A stretch of 64,000 nt of DNA from Paraglaciecola arctica BSs20135 (GTDB taxonomy: Bacteria > Pseudomonadota > Gammaproteobacteria > Enterobacterales > Alteromonadaceae). Location of the stretch: positions 1-64,000 of the forward strand of contig NZ_BAEO01000010.1 of the NCBI RefSeq assembly GCF_000314995.1, given 5' to 3'. Positions 28,775-37,864 of this stretch are shown here, piece by piece. Under the pieces are notes generated by a model, which was not told where the DNA came from, did no database searches, and saw nothing but the letters and a program-made list of their open reading frames with translations. Position 1 is the first letter of the stretch, and every line of letters starts with the position of its first letter. The position numbers and the translations under genes are program-made.

Positions 28775-29755
28775 ATGCCCCAGCCTCGTAGCAGTCAAAT
28801 TTGTTTATCTGATACTCCTTATTACCATTGTGTTTCTCGCTGTGTACGCCGCTCTTTTTTGTGTGGTATCGATAGTTACTCAGGTCAAAGTTATGAACAT
28901 CGCCGTGAGTGGGTTGAAGAGCGGTTGTTGTTTTTATCTTCAATATTTGCCATTGATATATGTGCTTATGCTGTGATGAGTAATCACGTGCATGTGGTGT
29001 TACATGTGGATGTGCAACAAGTGATGGCTTGGACAGATAGTGAAGTGGTTGAACGCTGGCACCGCCTACATAAAGGCACATTGCTCACGCAAATGTTTGT
29101 CAGAGGAGACACGTTAAGCCAAGGTGAAAAGCTAACTTTAGATGACACCATAATCGAGTATCGCAAACGCTTACATGATATTAGCTGGTTGATGGGTAAC
29201 CTGAATGAACATATTGCCCGAGAAGCCAATAAAGAGGATGACTGTACCGGAAGATTTTGGGAAGGACGATTTAAGTCACAAGCCTTATTAGATGACGCCG
29301 CATTACTGGCCTGTATGGCCTATGTTGACCTTAACCCTATTAGAACCAAGATAGCGAATACCCTCGAGACCTCAAAGCACACCAGTATTAAAAAACGTTT
29401 AGAATCGATAAAAGACCCCATCACAACACATTCGCTGATGCCTTTTATCGGCAACCCTAGACAGGATATGCCCAAGGGCATCACCTTCTCACTCAAAGAT
29501 TATTGTGAATTAGTAGACATAACCGGCAGAATAATCAGAGAAGACAAAGCAGGGTATATAGACCAACAACAACAACCCATCTTACAAAGGTTAGGCCTAT
29601 CAGACGACCAATGGCTCACTCTCACCACAGAGTTTGAAAAACACTTTTGTTATGCAGCAGGAGCAGAACAAATGATGAACCAGTTTAAAGTGCACACAGG
29701 CCACCAACGCATTCGAGGCATGAGTAAAGCAAAAACGCTGCTACGCTGCGCATAA
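28775..29755 (+). CDS. IS200/REP-associated tyrosine transposase (RAYT-like)
   Basis: A 326-residue single-strand transposase of the Y1 HUH class. The HUH motif is in CAYAVMSNHVHVVL, and the conserved region GRFWEGRFKSQALLDDAALLACMAYVDLNPIR carries the expected catalytic tyrosine. The N-terminus (YYHCVSRCVRRSFL) is the usual RAYT start, and the C-terminal third is an extension common in Alteromonadales copies. It appears intact. Two related repeats lie just downstream (29784-29848 and 29960-30024). It is probably a resident domesticated gene rather than a mobile IS, because no paired ends were seen. Confidence 0.88.
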   Translation: MPQPRSSQICLSDTPYYHCVSRCVRRSFLCGIDSYSGQSYEHRREWVEERLLFLSSIFAIDICAYAVMSNHVHVVLHVDVQQVMAWTDSEVVERWHRLHKGTLLTQMFVRGDTLSQGEKLTLDDTIIEYRKRLHDISWLMGNLNEHIAREANKEDDCTGRFWEGRFKSQALLDDAALLACMAYVDLNPIRTKIANTLETSKHTSIKKRLESIKDPITTHSLMPFIGNPRQDMPKGITFSLKDYCELVDITGRIIREDKAGYIDQQQQPILQRLGLSDDQWLTLTTEFEKHFCYAAGAEQMMNQFKVHTGHQRIRGMSKAKTLLRCA

Positions 29756-29783
29756 CCTTAATAAAGCGGTTAACTTATCACCG

Positions 29784-29848
29784 ATAAGGCACAGTTGTGC
29801 CCACAATCCCGTTAAATACCTATTATTCCCACCAAATAGGCTGAAACT
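29784..29848 (+). repeat. Direct repeat downstream of the RAYT gene, copy 1
   Basis: Sixty-five bases matching 29960-30024 at all but about six positions, including AGTTGTGCCCACAATCCCGT and TATTATTCCCACCAA. It begins 29 bases after the transposase stop. Confidence 0.85.
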
Positions 29849-29959
29849 CCCCCTTAGTCTCATACCTCACTCAACCCAAGCCATTTTCACGCGGAAAATC
29901 GATATTGAATGTTCGCGCTAGACTCAAAACTTTATTATGGGTGGCTAGGTAAATACTCC

Positions 29960-30038
29960 ATAAGACAAAGTTGTGCCCACAATCCCGTTAAATGCTTATT
30001 ATTCCCACCAAGGAGGCTGAAACTAATCCTCAGCCTCC
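29960..30038 (+). repeat. Direct repeat, copy 2, with hairpin
   Basis: The second copy (29960-30024) runs into a perfect 9-bp stem, GGAGGCTGA/TCAGCCTCC at 30012-30020 and 30030-30038. In copy 1 the corresponding stem is lost. The region up to 30080 holds no gene. Confidence 0.8.
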
Positions 30039-30080
30039 ATTTCTCAATTGAAGCTGTCAGTTTAGCGTTGTTTAACCTTT

Positions 30081-30707
30081 TTAAGTTTGCTGTGCAATCT
30101 TATCAATTATGGATTGGGTATGGCCCTGAGAGTAAAAAGCGGAACCTTTGTTAGACATCAAAAACTGGTTATCTTGAGTCATCACCAATCTGGCTTCTTT
30201 TAAAAATTCGATTAACTGATCTTCAGGCATATCTTCAGATTGGTATACAGCGGCCTGCTCTTTTGCTTGCCCCCATTCAACAAACTGCTGCAATTTAGCA
30301 GTTTGTTGCACTAACGCACTAAGGCGTGTGTCTTTATCAAGATAATTCTGCAGCGCTTTGGCGTTATCGGAATCCCCTTCAACCACCAACTTGCCATCTT
30401 GCAATGTCACTGCTGTTTCGGATCCAAGATCAAAGTTTCTCGCCAATTGAGCGACTTCTCGATTAAGTTTCTGTTGATTAAATTGGTAATAGTTATCGAC
30501 AAGGTTCAGATCAATATCGATTTCACCCTTTTCCATTAACTCCAATGTTTCTTCAAACTTCCCATTGCTCAATCCACTTTCAAGCAAATCGAGTCCACCA
30601 CTAACATCTTTATTAGTGTTATTGGCAAGACCTTGCAGCACTTCATTGGACTTTTCACTATCACCGATGTAATTAAATAGAGATAGAGTGTTGCTAGTAA
30701 TTTCCAT
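30081..30707 (-). CDS. Hypothetical protein
   Basis: A 208-residue acidic protein with no signal peptide and no family that I recognise. It is rich in Q, E, L and N and is predicted mostly helical, with a possible coiled coil around residues 120-150 (DTRLSALVQQTAKLQQFVEW) and a central hydrophilic beta segment (VTLQDGKLVVEGDSD). Codon use looks like a real gene and the frame is long and clean. It stands alone between the repeat region and a rightward gene. Confidence 0.7.
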   Translation of the reverse strand: MEITSNTLSLFNYIGDSEKSNEVLQGLANNTNKDVSGGLDLLESGLSNGKFEETLELMEKGEIDIDLNLVDNYYQFNQQKLNREVAQLARNFDLGSETAVTLQDGKLVVEGDSDNAKALQNYLDKDTRLSALVQQTAKLQQFVEWGQAKEQAAVYQSEDMPEDQLIEFLKEARLVMTQDNQFLMSNKGSAFYSQGHTQSIIDKIAQQT

Positions 30708-31001
30708 AAATATAACTGGCTAGTTTATTTAGCTAATAGCAGAGCAATTAACACGCCAGCATTAACAAACATTTAAAAATCCATTAAATTCAGGATGAAT
30801 ATGTTTTTAATAGAAAGATGTTTCCTTTCCAGACGCTAAATATCGCTTTTAGTAAGGCAACAATTTGCCAATTGTTGTATGAGAGGTCTTAAATTGTCAC
30901 TTTTAATAAAAATTAAAATAGCTCACTGGTTCCAGCAACATTTATAGGTTTTAATAGCTACAATTCCTAAGCTTGGTAAATCAAATAACAACAGGTGATA
31001 T

Positions 31002-31481
31002 ATGAAACGCGTATTTAGTACTTTAATCGGCTTGGTCCTCACGTTCAGCGTATTCGCAGAAACATTGAGACTATCGGAGCCTGTAGCTCAAGACGCCCAA
31101 AGTGAAACCTTTGGCGTGAAGCTTGATAACTCGCTGCCTAAACTTAGTATGAAAAACTTAGTCACTGAATCCACCTCTCACTTAGCTACGCCATTTCAAG
31201 TAGAAGCTAGGATCGCCAAAGTGTGTCAAAAGAAAGGTTGTTTCTTTATTGCACAACAAGAGCAACATATTTTACGGGTGTCATTTCGCGATTATGGCTT
31301 CTTTATCCCAACAGATAGCAGTGGCAAAACCGTGACCATTGCAGGTGAATTGGTACAAAAAGAAATGAGCAAAGATGAAGTAGCACATTTTAAAGCCGAC
31401 TTAAAAAGTGAAACCGATATCCTGAAATCCGGTGTAGTTTATGAAATTGTGGCTGATAGCGTAAGAATTCCACGCAGTTAA
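31002..31481 (+). CDS. DUF4920-domain periplasmic protein
   Basis: A 159-residue exported protein; the signal peptide is residues 1-19 (cleavage after VFA). The mature part fits DUF4920: a TFG strand, then VEARIAKVCQKKGCFF, FRDYGFFIPTDSSGK and a late VAGEL-like strand (TIAGELVQKE). The two cysteines in VCQKKGC are conserved in the family and could bind metal or form a disulfide. The function is unknown. A 31522-31557 hairpin separates it from the convergent gene. Confidence 0.82.
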   Translation: MKRVFSTLIGLVLTFSVFAETLRLSEPVAQDAQSETFGVKLDNSLPKLSMKNLVTESTSHLATPFQVEARIAKVCQKKGCFFIAQQEQHILRVSFRDYGFFIPTDSSGKTVTIAGELVQKEMSKDEVAHFKADLKSETDILKSGVVYEIVADSVRIPRS

Positions 31482-31521
31482 TAAAATGCAAATCTAGCTA
31501 TTGCGGGTTGTAGAATGAGTA

Positions 31522-31557
31522 TAAGCGGGCATTGTCACCTTTGGCAGTACCCGCTTA
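31522..31557. terminator. Hairpin between convergent genes
   Basis: TAAGCGGG (31522-31529) pairs with CCCGCTTA (31550-31557) across a 20-base loop. There is no strong T-tract, so a terminator role is plausible but unproven. Confidence 0.35.
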
Positions 31558-31573
31558 AAAAGTATTGCCTAAC

Positions 31574-32686
31574 TTAAAACTTCAACACATTAATTTCTAA
31601 GTTATTTAACTTATTCTCAAGGCCAGTATGATAAAGCGCTTCAATCGCTTTGGCTCCGGAGTATTCTGCAACTTGCACTTTGTCATTCATATGCACTGCA
31701 AAACTTTGCCAAGCTTTTGCATAACGTTCGGCAAAACCAGCATGTCCCCACTCACCAGTGCGTTTTTTCACTTGGCTTGGAGCAAAGAAAAACTCGCTGT
31801 CTAAATGACCATCGGGTTTATCTTGCTGTGCATCCACATCGGTTGAGCCAATTAAAACTAACTTACCGAGATTCTCAGCAAATTGGTTTTGTAAATTAAG
31901 CAACAAAGTTTTGTTGCCAGCAAAATCCAACACCCAGCTAACCTTGTCTTGTCCTAGCTGAGCAATTTCGTCATATCCCAGTACTTGATCATAACAACCT
32001 AAGTCTTGAGTAAAAGCCTTGTTGCTCGCTGAGGTTAAGCCAATTACTTGGTAGTCTAAACCTCGCTCTTTTTTATGTTTCATCAAAAGATGCGCAGCGC
32101 CATAAGCAGTTTTACTTGAGGCGCTGGTTAATATCACTTGTTTAACCGGTTGCTCAGAAGCAACTAATCCTTCTCCTACAAAATCATCTAACACAAAAGA
32201 AGTCATAAACAACGGCCGATAATTTAGCTGCCAAGCTTCTCGCTCAACTTGATAACCGGGGTCGGTAGCACAGCGCACATAATTGTCATATACAGGTGAA
32301 ATACTTTTACGTTTTTCACTGATATCAAAAAAGTGAGTGGGTGACATTTTACCTGCTGTGATCACTAAATGGCTTGCCATGGGTAAATAACCAAAGACTT
32401 TTTCGCCTACCTTTACATCTGCATGATTTGACTCAAGCACAGTAGCAAAACCCCACATGGGCACAATACCCCAAGTATCATCAGCAGGAAAAAAGCCCCA
32501 ATAGCCCATTTTATCGCCGAAAACAGAGTAGGTGATATTGTTAGCTGAAAAGCCAAATGAATCGATTTCAAGCAACACTTCATCAGTACTTAGTTGCGTG
32601 CTGTCTAACTCTTTTTCAACAATTTTGGTATTGGCCACATTGGATTTTTCAATCCAAACTTCGGTCACATTATGTACTTCGCTCAT
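31574..32686 (-). CDS. DUF2855-family protein (MDR-like fold)
   Basis: A 370-residue protein of the DUF2855 family, distantly related to medium-chain dehydrogenases. It begins with a GroES-like part (DEVLLEIDSFGFSANNITYSVFGD), has the family segment FFPADDTWGIVPMWGFATV, then a Rossmann-like part with VILTSASSKTAYGAAHLL. No zinc ligands of alcohol dehydrogenases are apparent. It is unknown in function; it diverges from the saccharopine-dehydrogenase-like gene at 32828, and the two may act together on lipids. Confidence 0.85.
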   Translation of the reverse strand: MSEVHNVTEVWIEKSNVANTKIVEKELDSTQLSTDEVLLEIDSFGFSANNITYSVFGDKMGYWGFFPADDTWGIVPMWGFATVLESNHADVKVGEKVFGYLPMASHLVITAGKMSPTHFFDISEKRKSISPVYDNYVRCATDPGYQVEREAWQLNYRPLFMTSFVLDDFVGEGLVASEQPVKQVILTSASSKTAYGAAHLLMKHKKERGLDYQVIGLTSASNKAFTQDLGCYDQVLGYDEIAQLGQDKVSWVLDFAGNKTLLLNLQNQFAENLGKLVLIGSTDVDAQQDKPDGHLDSEFFFAPSQVKKRTGEWGHAGFAERYAKAWQSFAVHMNDKVQVAEYSGAKAIEALYHTGLENKLNNLEINVLKF

Positions 32687-32827
32687 TATGTTTCGCCCTA
32701 AAGTGAATTTATTCTGATAGATTAAAGACTATTGATTTAAGTATAAGTTTTTACAGCACTAGAACGGCATCACGATTTTGAATGCTGTGAAATAAACTAA
32801 GATGATTAGCCCAAAGGAAAAGCGACC

Positions 32828-34066
32828 ATGCAAAACACTCCCCCTAAGTTTGATATTGTTATATTTGGTGCCACCAGCTTTGTGGGTCAAATATTAACGC
32901 GATACATGCTTGCCCAGTTTGGCGTTGAAGGCGAACTTAAATGGGCGATTGCTGGGCGCTCCCAAAGTAAACTCAACGAACTCAAATTGTCTCTAGGTAT
33001 AGCGGGAGAACCCCTTGATGTTTTAGTCGCCGATGCCGCAGATGAAGCTAGTTTACGCTTGTTATGTGGCTCTACCCGAGTGGTTATTTCCACAGTGGGC
33101 CCTTATGCACTTTTTGGCGAACCTATGGTTAAAACCTGTGTCGCTTTGGGCACAGATTACTGCGATCTAACTGGCGAAGTGCAGTGGATTGCAAAAATGT
33201 TAGAGCAATATGAAGACCAGGCTAAAATAACTGGTGCGCGTATTGTTAATAGTTGTGGATTTGACTCTATCCCATCTGATTTAGGAGTGTACTTTTTACA
33301 GCAACATGCCAAACAAAAATTTGGAGAAGCCTGTAGTAGCATCAAAATGCGCGTCAAAAAGATGAAAGGCGCTGCGTCGGGTGGCACAGTGGCCAGCATG
33401 ACCAATATCTTTAAAGAAGTGGCCAGTAACCCTGCCCTACGTAAAACTTTAGCTAACCCTTACGCCATTTGTCCTGCCGACCATGGCAATAAAGTGCGCC
33501 AAGACAACATGAACCGCCCACAATATGACAACGACTTTAACAGTTGGGTAGCACCTTTTGTGATGGCAGTCATTAACACTCGCATTGTGCATAGAAGCAA
33601 TGCTTTAGTTGCAGGCGGCTACAGCCAACACTTTGAATACAACGAAGCGATGTTAACCGGTAAAGGTCTAATGGGCAGCGGTATAGCAGCTGGTGTTGGT
33701 TTTGGATTAGGCAGTTTTGCTATGGCGGCGGTGATCCCCCCTACCCGCTGGGCAATGGAAAAATTTATTCTGCCTAAACCCGGCGAAGGTCCAAGCCAAG
33801 ATGCTCAAGAAAAAGGTTTTTACGACTTACGTTTTTACGGTAAAACCGATAGTGGTCAAGAAATTCGCTGTAAAGTCACAGGCGATCAAGATCCAGGTTA
33901 TGGCTCTACCGCTAAAATGTTAGGACAAGCCGCCGCATGTTTGGCCCAAGATATCAGCAAAGACAAAGTACCAGGTGGATTCTGGACTCCCGCTAGTATC
34001 TTTGGTTCACAATTAATCACACGTTTAGAAAGTCATGCGGGGTTAACCTTTGAGATTATTGACTAA
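32828..34066 (+). CDS. Saccharopine dehydrogenase-family/trans-acting enoyl reductase-like protein
   Basis: A 412-residue oxidoreductase. The N-terminal Rossmann motif IVIFGATSFVGQILTRYML binds NAD(P), with AGRSQSKL after the second strand, and GTDYCDLTGE and SCGFDSIPSDLG are signatures of the saccharopine-dehydrogenase-like group that includes mycobacterial trans-acting enoyl reductases. A glycine-rich hydrophobic stretch (residues 278-305) may associate with membrane. It does not look like a lysine-pathway enzyme; a lipid substrate is more likely. Confidence 0.85.
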   Translation: MQNTPPKFDIVIFGATSFVGQILTRYMLAQFGVEGELKWAIAGRSQSKLNELKLSLGIAGEPLDVLVADAADEASLRLLCGSTRVVISTVGPYALFGEPMVKTCVALGTDYCDLTGEVQWIAKMLEQYEDQAKITGARIVNSCGFDSIPSDLGVYFLQQHAKQKFGEACSSIKMRVKKMKGAASGGTVASMTNIFKEVASNPALRKTLANPYAICPADHGNKVRQDNMNRPQYDNDFNSWVAPFVMAVINTRIVHRSNALVAGGYSQHFEYNEAMLTGKGLMGSGIAAGVGFGLGSFAMAAVIPPTRWAMEKFILPKPGEGPSQDAQEKGFYDLRFYGKTDSGQEIRCKVTGDQDPGYGSTAKMLGQAAACLAQDISKDKVPGGFWTPASIFGSQLITRLESHAGLTFEIID

Positions 34067-34224
34067 TAATCTACACAAACCGCCCCCATAATTTGCAACC
34101 GCTAAAGAGCCAGCGCCAAATAAATTTTAAATATGGGGGCAGGATTGTGAAAACTTGGCAATTACAGAGTGTACGTCTAATACATAACTGCCAATTATTT
34201 ATATTTAGAAGGCTTAAAACACTT

Positions 34225-35397
34225 TTATTGGGCAGCGATTAACCTTTTATCTAACACTCCACTAAAACGCGTCAGTGCCAGAGCAATTAATACTACAACA
34301 GCGCCAACCCAAGGGGTGTTCATTAAGCCAGACTGTTCTACTATTAAACCACCACCCCAAGCGCCTAGGGCAATACCGACATTAAATGCAGCAATGTTTA
34401 AACCAGAAGCCACATCTATGGCTTCTGGGGTATGTTGCTCGGCTAACTTAACAACATACACTTGTAAACCCGGCACGTTGCCAAAGGCAAATGCTCCCCA
34501 AACTAATATAGTGATGATAGCCGCCAGAGGATTTACAGCTGTAATGTTAAAGATAAATAATATTGCCGCTAGACCAGTAAAAATAATAGTAAGTGCTTTT
34601 ATAGGGCCCATTTTATCGGCCATTTTTCCGCCCAAAATATTTCCAACAGCTACCGATACACCGTATACCAACATCACTAAACCAATAACGTTAGGACTAA
34701 ACCCAGTAATTTGATTAAGAATGGGAGCTAAATAAGTAAACGCCACGAAGGTGCCACCGTAACCAACAGCTGTGATGGCGTAGACTAATAATAACCTTGG
34801 ATGTGTTAATACTTTTAATTGTGCTGACATTTTTGCAGGCTTAGTTTGTTTTAAATTATTAGGAATAAGTATTGCGCTGCCTACCATTGCAATTAAGCCT
34901 AATACCGAAACAGTGAGGAAAGTTGCTTCCCATCCAAATTGTTGGCCTATATAAGTACCTAATGGCACACCTGTAACTAAAGCCACAGTCAAACCTGTAA
35001 ACATGATTGCTATGGCACTGGCCGCTTTTTCTTTAGGCACTAATCCTGTAGCAATAGTTGACCCTATCGAGAAAAAAACACCATGAGCTAGGCCAGTTAA
35101 AATGCGAGCAACTATCAACGCTTCAAAACTAGGGGCCTGCCATGCCACTAAGTTTCCGATAACAAATAAACCCATAACAAATAACAAAACGTGTTTTCTG
35201 TTCCACTTGCCGGTTAACGCAGTGAGTACAGGTGCGCCAATTGCCACACCTAGGGCATACAGACTCACAAGTAAACCTGCTGATGGTATAGATACGTTCA
35301 AGTCTTGAGCCATGGTTGGCAGCAAACCTACGATAACAAATTCTGTGGTGCCTATTGCAAAGGCACTTAACGCTAATGCAAGTAACGCGAGTGGCAT
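34225..35397 (-). CDS. MFS transporter, DHA1/AraJ-like
   Basis: A ~390-residue, 12-helix drug/proton- or sugar-efflux-type carrier. The segment AIGTTEFVIVGLLPTMAQDL in TM1 and GKWNRKHVLLFVMGLF in loop 2-3 are typical of the AraJ/YdhP/NepI group. ATG at 35397 is chosen because GGAG lies six bases upstream; the open frame extends further but without a ribosome site. It is divergent from a LysR gene at 35544, which probably controls it. Confidence 0.87.
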   Translation of the reverse strand: MPLALLALALSAFAIGTTEFVIVGLLPTMAQDLNVSIPSAGLLVSLYALGVAIGAPVLTALTGKWNRKHVLLFVMGLFVIGNLVAWQAPSFEALIVARILTGLAHGVFFSIGSTIATGLVPKEKAASAIAIMFTGLTVALVTGVPLGTYIGQQFGWEATFLTVSVLGLIAMVGSAILIPNNLKQTKPAKMSAQLKVLTHPRLLLVYAITAVGYGGTFVAFTYLAPILNQITGFSPNVIGLVMLVYGVSVAVGNILGGKMADKMGPIKALTIIFTGLAAILFIFNITAVNPLAAIITILVWGAFAFGNVPGLQVYVVKLAEQHTPEAIDVASGLNIAAFNVGIALGAWGGGLIVEQSGLMNTPWVGAVVVLIALALTRFSGVLDKRLIAAQ

Positions 35398-35543
35398 AAT
35401 CATCTCCAAATAATTTTCAAATAGTGAATTGTGGGACTGTGATAGCGGAATTATTTCAACCATCACTTTGTAGAGGTAATTATTCACGGCTATACTGTTG
35501 TGATAAATAGCACCATTAACAAATTACTTTTGTAGAAAACAGT

Positions 35544-36440
35544 ATGAATATTGACTTAAAAACGCGTTCCGATGATTTGGAGCTTTTACTTTGTGTTGTC
35601 GACTCAGGTGGTTTTTCTGCTGCGGCTGAAATATTAGATATTCAAGTCGCTCGTGTCTCTAGATCGGTAAGTAAAATTGAAACGCAGCTAGGCGTTACTA
35701 TTTTAACCAGAACCACAAGACGAATAGAGCTTACAGAGGAAGGCAGAAAATTTGTTAGTAGCATACGAGTTGCTTTACAGTCTCTGCAAATGGCTGAAAA
35801 TGAGATTATTGCCCGTGGTGAGTTACCTGCAGGTAGGCTACGTGTTAATGCCGCAAGCCCGTTCATATTTCATCAACTCATTCCTCTGATACAAGCGTTT
35901 AAAGTTGCCTATCCAGACATAGAGCTTGAACTGAGATCAAATGAATCCTTTATCGATTTAATAGAAAACCGAACCGATGTTGCAATACGAATTGGTAAAC
36001 TCGAAGACTCAACTTTACATGCAAAAGCACTAGGTAAAAGTCCTCTGTATATTGTGGCGTCACCTGAGTACATCACTAAAAGAGGAGTACCTAAGCAGCC
36101 CCAAGATTTAAAACACCATGACATTATTGGGTTTTCTGATATTAAATCACTTAACAAATGGCCAATTAAAGGTGGCGAACCAATTGTGCCAACTCTAACT
36201 GCGAGTAACGGCGAAACTATCCGTCAATTGGCATTGTCAGGTAATGGGATAGCTTGCTTGTCTGGGTTTATGGTGCACCAAGATATTGCATCTGGGGCCT
36301 TAATGACCTTGTTAAATTCTTATCGATTACTGAATACAGATAGAGAACAAATCAGTGCGGTATTTTATCAATCCTCATCCGTGGCGAAACGGGTAACTGC
36401 TTTTTTAGACTTTATTAAACCTAAACTAAAATTAGAATAA
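35544..36440 (+). CDS. LysR-family transcriptional regulator
   Basis: A 298-residue regulator with an N-terminal winged helix (LLLCVVDSGGFSAAAEILDIQVARVSRSVSKIETQLG) and a periplasmic-binding-like effector domain with the LRVNAASPF start. It belongs to the CrgA/DsdC-like subgroup that often carries NEIIARGELPAGRLRV. Its gene is divergent from the MFS gene across 146 bases, the normal arrangement for an activator and its target. The effector is unknown. A short stem AAGACG/CGTCTT at 36489-36506 followed by T-rich sequence may terminate it. Confidence 0.9.
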   Translation: MNIDLKTRSDDLELLLCVVDSGGFSAAAEILDIQVARVSRSVSKIETQLGVTILTRTTRRIELTEEGRKFVSSIRVALQSLQMAENEIIARGELPAGRLRVNAASPFIFHQLIPLIQAFKVAYPDIELELRSNESFIDLIENRTDVAIRIGKLEDSTLHAKALGKSPLYIVASPEYITKRGVPKQPQDLKHHDIIGFSDIKSLNKWPIKGGEPIVPTLTASNGETIRQLALSGNGIACLSGFMVHQDIASGALMTLLNSYRLLNTDREQISAVFYQSSSVAKRVTAFLDFIKPKLKLE

Positions 36441-36546
36441 TTAAAGTTAGACTTGGTAACGGATGTTTTTCTAGTATGCGCAACTCCAAAGACGCTAGAA
36501 CGTCTTCAGAGTTTTCATTTTTTAAAAGTCTCGACTACTCAAGCTT

Positions 36547-37605
36547 TTAAAACAAATTTAAACCAAAGGCTTTTTTCACCTGAGCTAAGACATCATTGGA
36601 TTCATCGTTGGAACGCTCTGTCCCTTCTTTTAATATTGCAATAAGCTGCGAAGGATCAGCAATAAATTTTTCTCTACTTTGACGGATGGGTTTTAATAAT
36701 TCTTGCAAACACTCATCTAGGATTTTTTTAATACTGCCATCACCTAGCCCACCTGCAGTATATTGCTCTTTTAAATTAGCAACATAATCCTGATCTTGAT
36801 GGAACGCGTCTAAATAGGTAAATACAACGTTGCCTTCTACTTGGCCCTTATCACTCACACGCAAATGACTCGAGTCGGTATACATTGCCTTAATCGCTTT
36901 GCTTATCTCTTTTTCACTGGCACTTAGCATAATAGTATTGCCCATGGATTTAGACATTTTGCTCTTACCATCAACACTGGGTAAGCGAGAAACCTTGCTT
37001 AATAATGGTTTGCACTCAACTAAAATATCTTGCTGGGCGATGTGGTTCAGCCTTCTGACAATTTCATTAGTCTGCTCTAACATAGGTAATTGGTCCTCAC
37101 CTACCGGCACTAATGTCGCTTTAAACGCGGTAATGTCTGCGGCTTGGCTAATCGGGTATGTTAAGAACCCCGCTGGAATTGAACGGCCGAAAGATTTACT
37201 TTTAATCTCATTTTTAACCGTAGGGTTACGCTCTAACCGAGCAATAGAAACCAAATTAGCGTAATACATAGTCAGTTCAGCAAGTGCAGGTATGGCTGAT
37301 TGTAAACAAATAGTGGTTTTTAGCGGGTCGATACCCACAGCCAGATAGTCGGCCACAACATTTAGAATATTTGCAGATATTTTTTGCGGGTTATGACCGT
37401 TATCAGTCAACCCCTGCATGTCAGCAACTAAGATAGTTTGTGCATAGCGGTATTGTAGCTGCACACGTTGTTGCAACGAACCAACAAAATGCCCAAGGTG
37501 TAATGAGCCTGTGGCACGATCACCAGTGAGAATTTTTTCCTGGCTGTCGATAGTTTGATTTGAATTAGCTTCGGGATCTAATTGAAGTGTTGTCGCGTTT
37601 TCCAT
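36547..37605 (-). CDS. trpS: Tryptophanyl-tRNA synthetase, auxiliary-type
   Basis: A 352-residue class I enzyme that charges tRNA(Trp). The HIGH-type motif is LHLGH in LTGDRATGSLHLGHFVGSL, and the KMSKS loop is exact in DGKSKMSKSMGNTI. The form LTGDR..G.LHLGH and LARLERNPTVK-like segments resemble the branch common in Firmicutes and found as a second copy in some proteobacteria, not E. coli TrpS (which has TIGN). The start is ATG at 37605 with AGGAGA upstream. A predicted leader peptide with two Trp codons precedes it, which suggests induction when charged tRNA(Trp) is scarce. Confidence 0.93.
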   Translation of the reverse strand: MENATTLQLDPEANSNQTIDSQEKILTGDRATGSLHLGHFVGSLQQRVQLQYRYAQTILVADMQGLTDNGHNPQKISANILNVVADYLAVGIDPLKTTICLQSAIPALAELTMYYANLVSIARLERNPTVKNEIKSKSFGRSIPAGFLTYPISQAADITAFKATLVPVGEDQLPMLEQTNEIVRRLNHIAQQDILVECKPLLSKVSRLPSVDGKSKMSKSMGNTIMLSASEKEISKAIKAMYTDSSHLRVSDKGQVEGNVVFTYLDAFHQDQDYVANLKEQYTAGGLGDGSIKKILDECLQELLKPIRQSREKFIADPSQLIAILKEGTERSNDESNDVLAQVKKAFGLNLF

Positions 37606-37611
37606 TGTGTA

Positions 37612-37666
37612 TCTCCTAAATATATTACCGGAGACATTCGTACTTTATTCATAAGCTGCCATCCGG
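37612..37666 (-). promoter_or_regulatory. Alternative pairing segments controlling the trpS ribosome site
   Basis: In the trpS leader RNA the segment UCUCCGG (37634-37628) can pair either with CCGGA upstream (37666-37662) or with the ribosome site GGAGA (37616-37612). The two pairings exclude each other, so one structure frees and the other hides the trpS ribosome site. These are short stems (5 bp) judged by eye. Confidence 0.45.
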
Positions 37667-37698
37667 CGATCTATGAACAAAAGTATTCAACACCGCTC

Positions 37699-37758
37699 TT
37701 AAAAAAGAGAGTGCCACCAAGATGTTGTGATAAGTATAAAAATAAGTGCTGGTTTCAT
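37699..37758 (-). CDS. Putative trpS leader peptide with tandem Trp codons
   Basis: A 19-codon frame reads MKPALIFILITTSWWHSLF and then stops, 93 bases before trpS on the same strand. Codons 14 and 15 (37719-37714) are both TGG. Trp is rare, so two adjacent Trp codons in a short frame before a tryptophanyl-tRNA synthetase point to ribosome-stalling attenuation, as known for trp-operon leaders. The ribosome site is weak (GTGGA lies too close to the ATG), which lowers confidence that it is translated. Confidence 0.5.
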   Translation of the reverse strand: MKPALIFILITTSWWHSLF

Positions 37759-37864
37759 TCCACGCAAAATATCAAGCTGCATTCATTAGCGCAAGTAAAA
37801 TAAAGGGGTCAGATCCAATTTAAAGACTAAATTAAAGTAATCTAACGCTTTGGCTCAATAAAAA

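Noticed and set aside
28775-30038. Idea of a complete mobile IS200/IS605 element
   Set aside because: No matching left and right ends or tnpB; the gene fits a resident RAYT better.
29909-30154. 81-codon plus-strand frame after the RAYT gene
   Set aside because: It runs through repeat copy 2 and into the antisense of the next gene, with no start signals.
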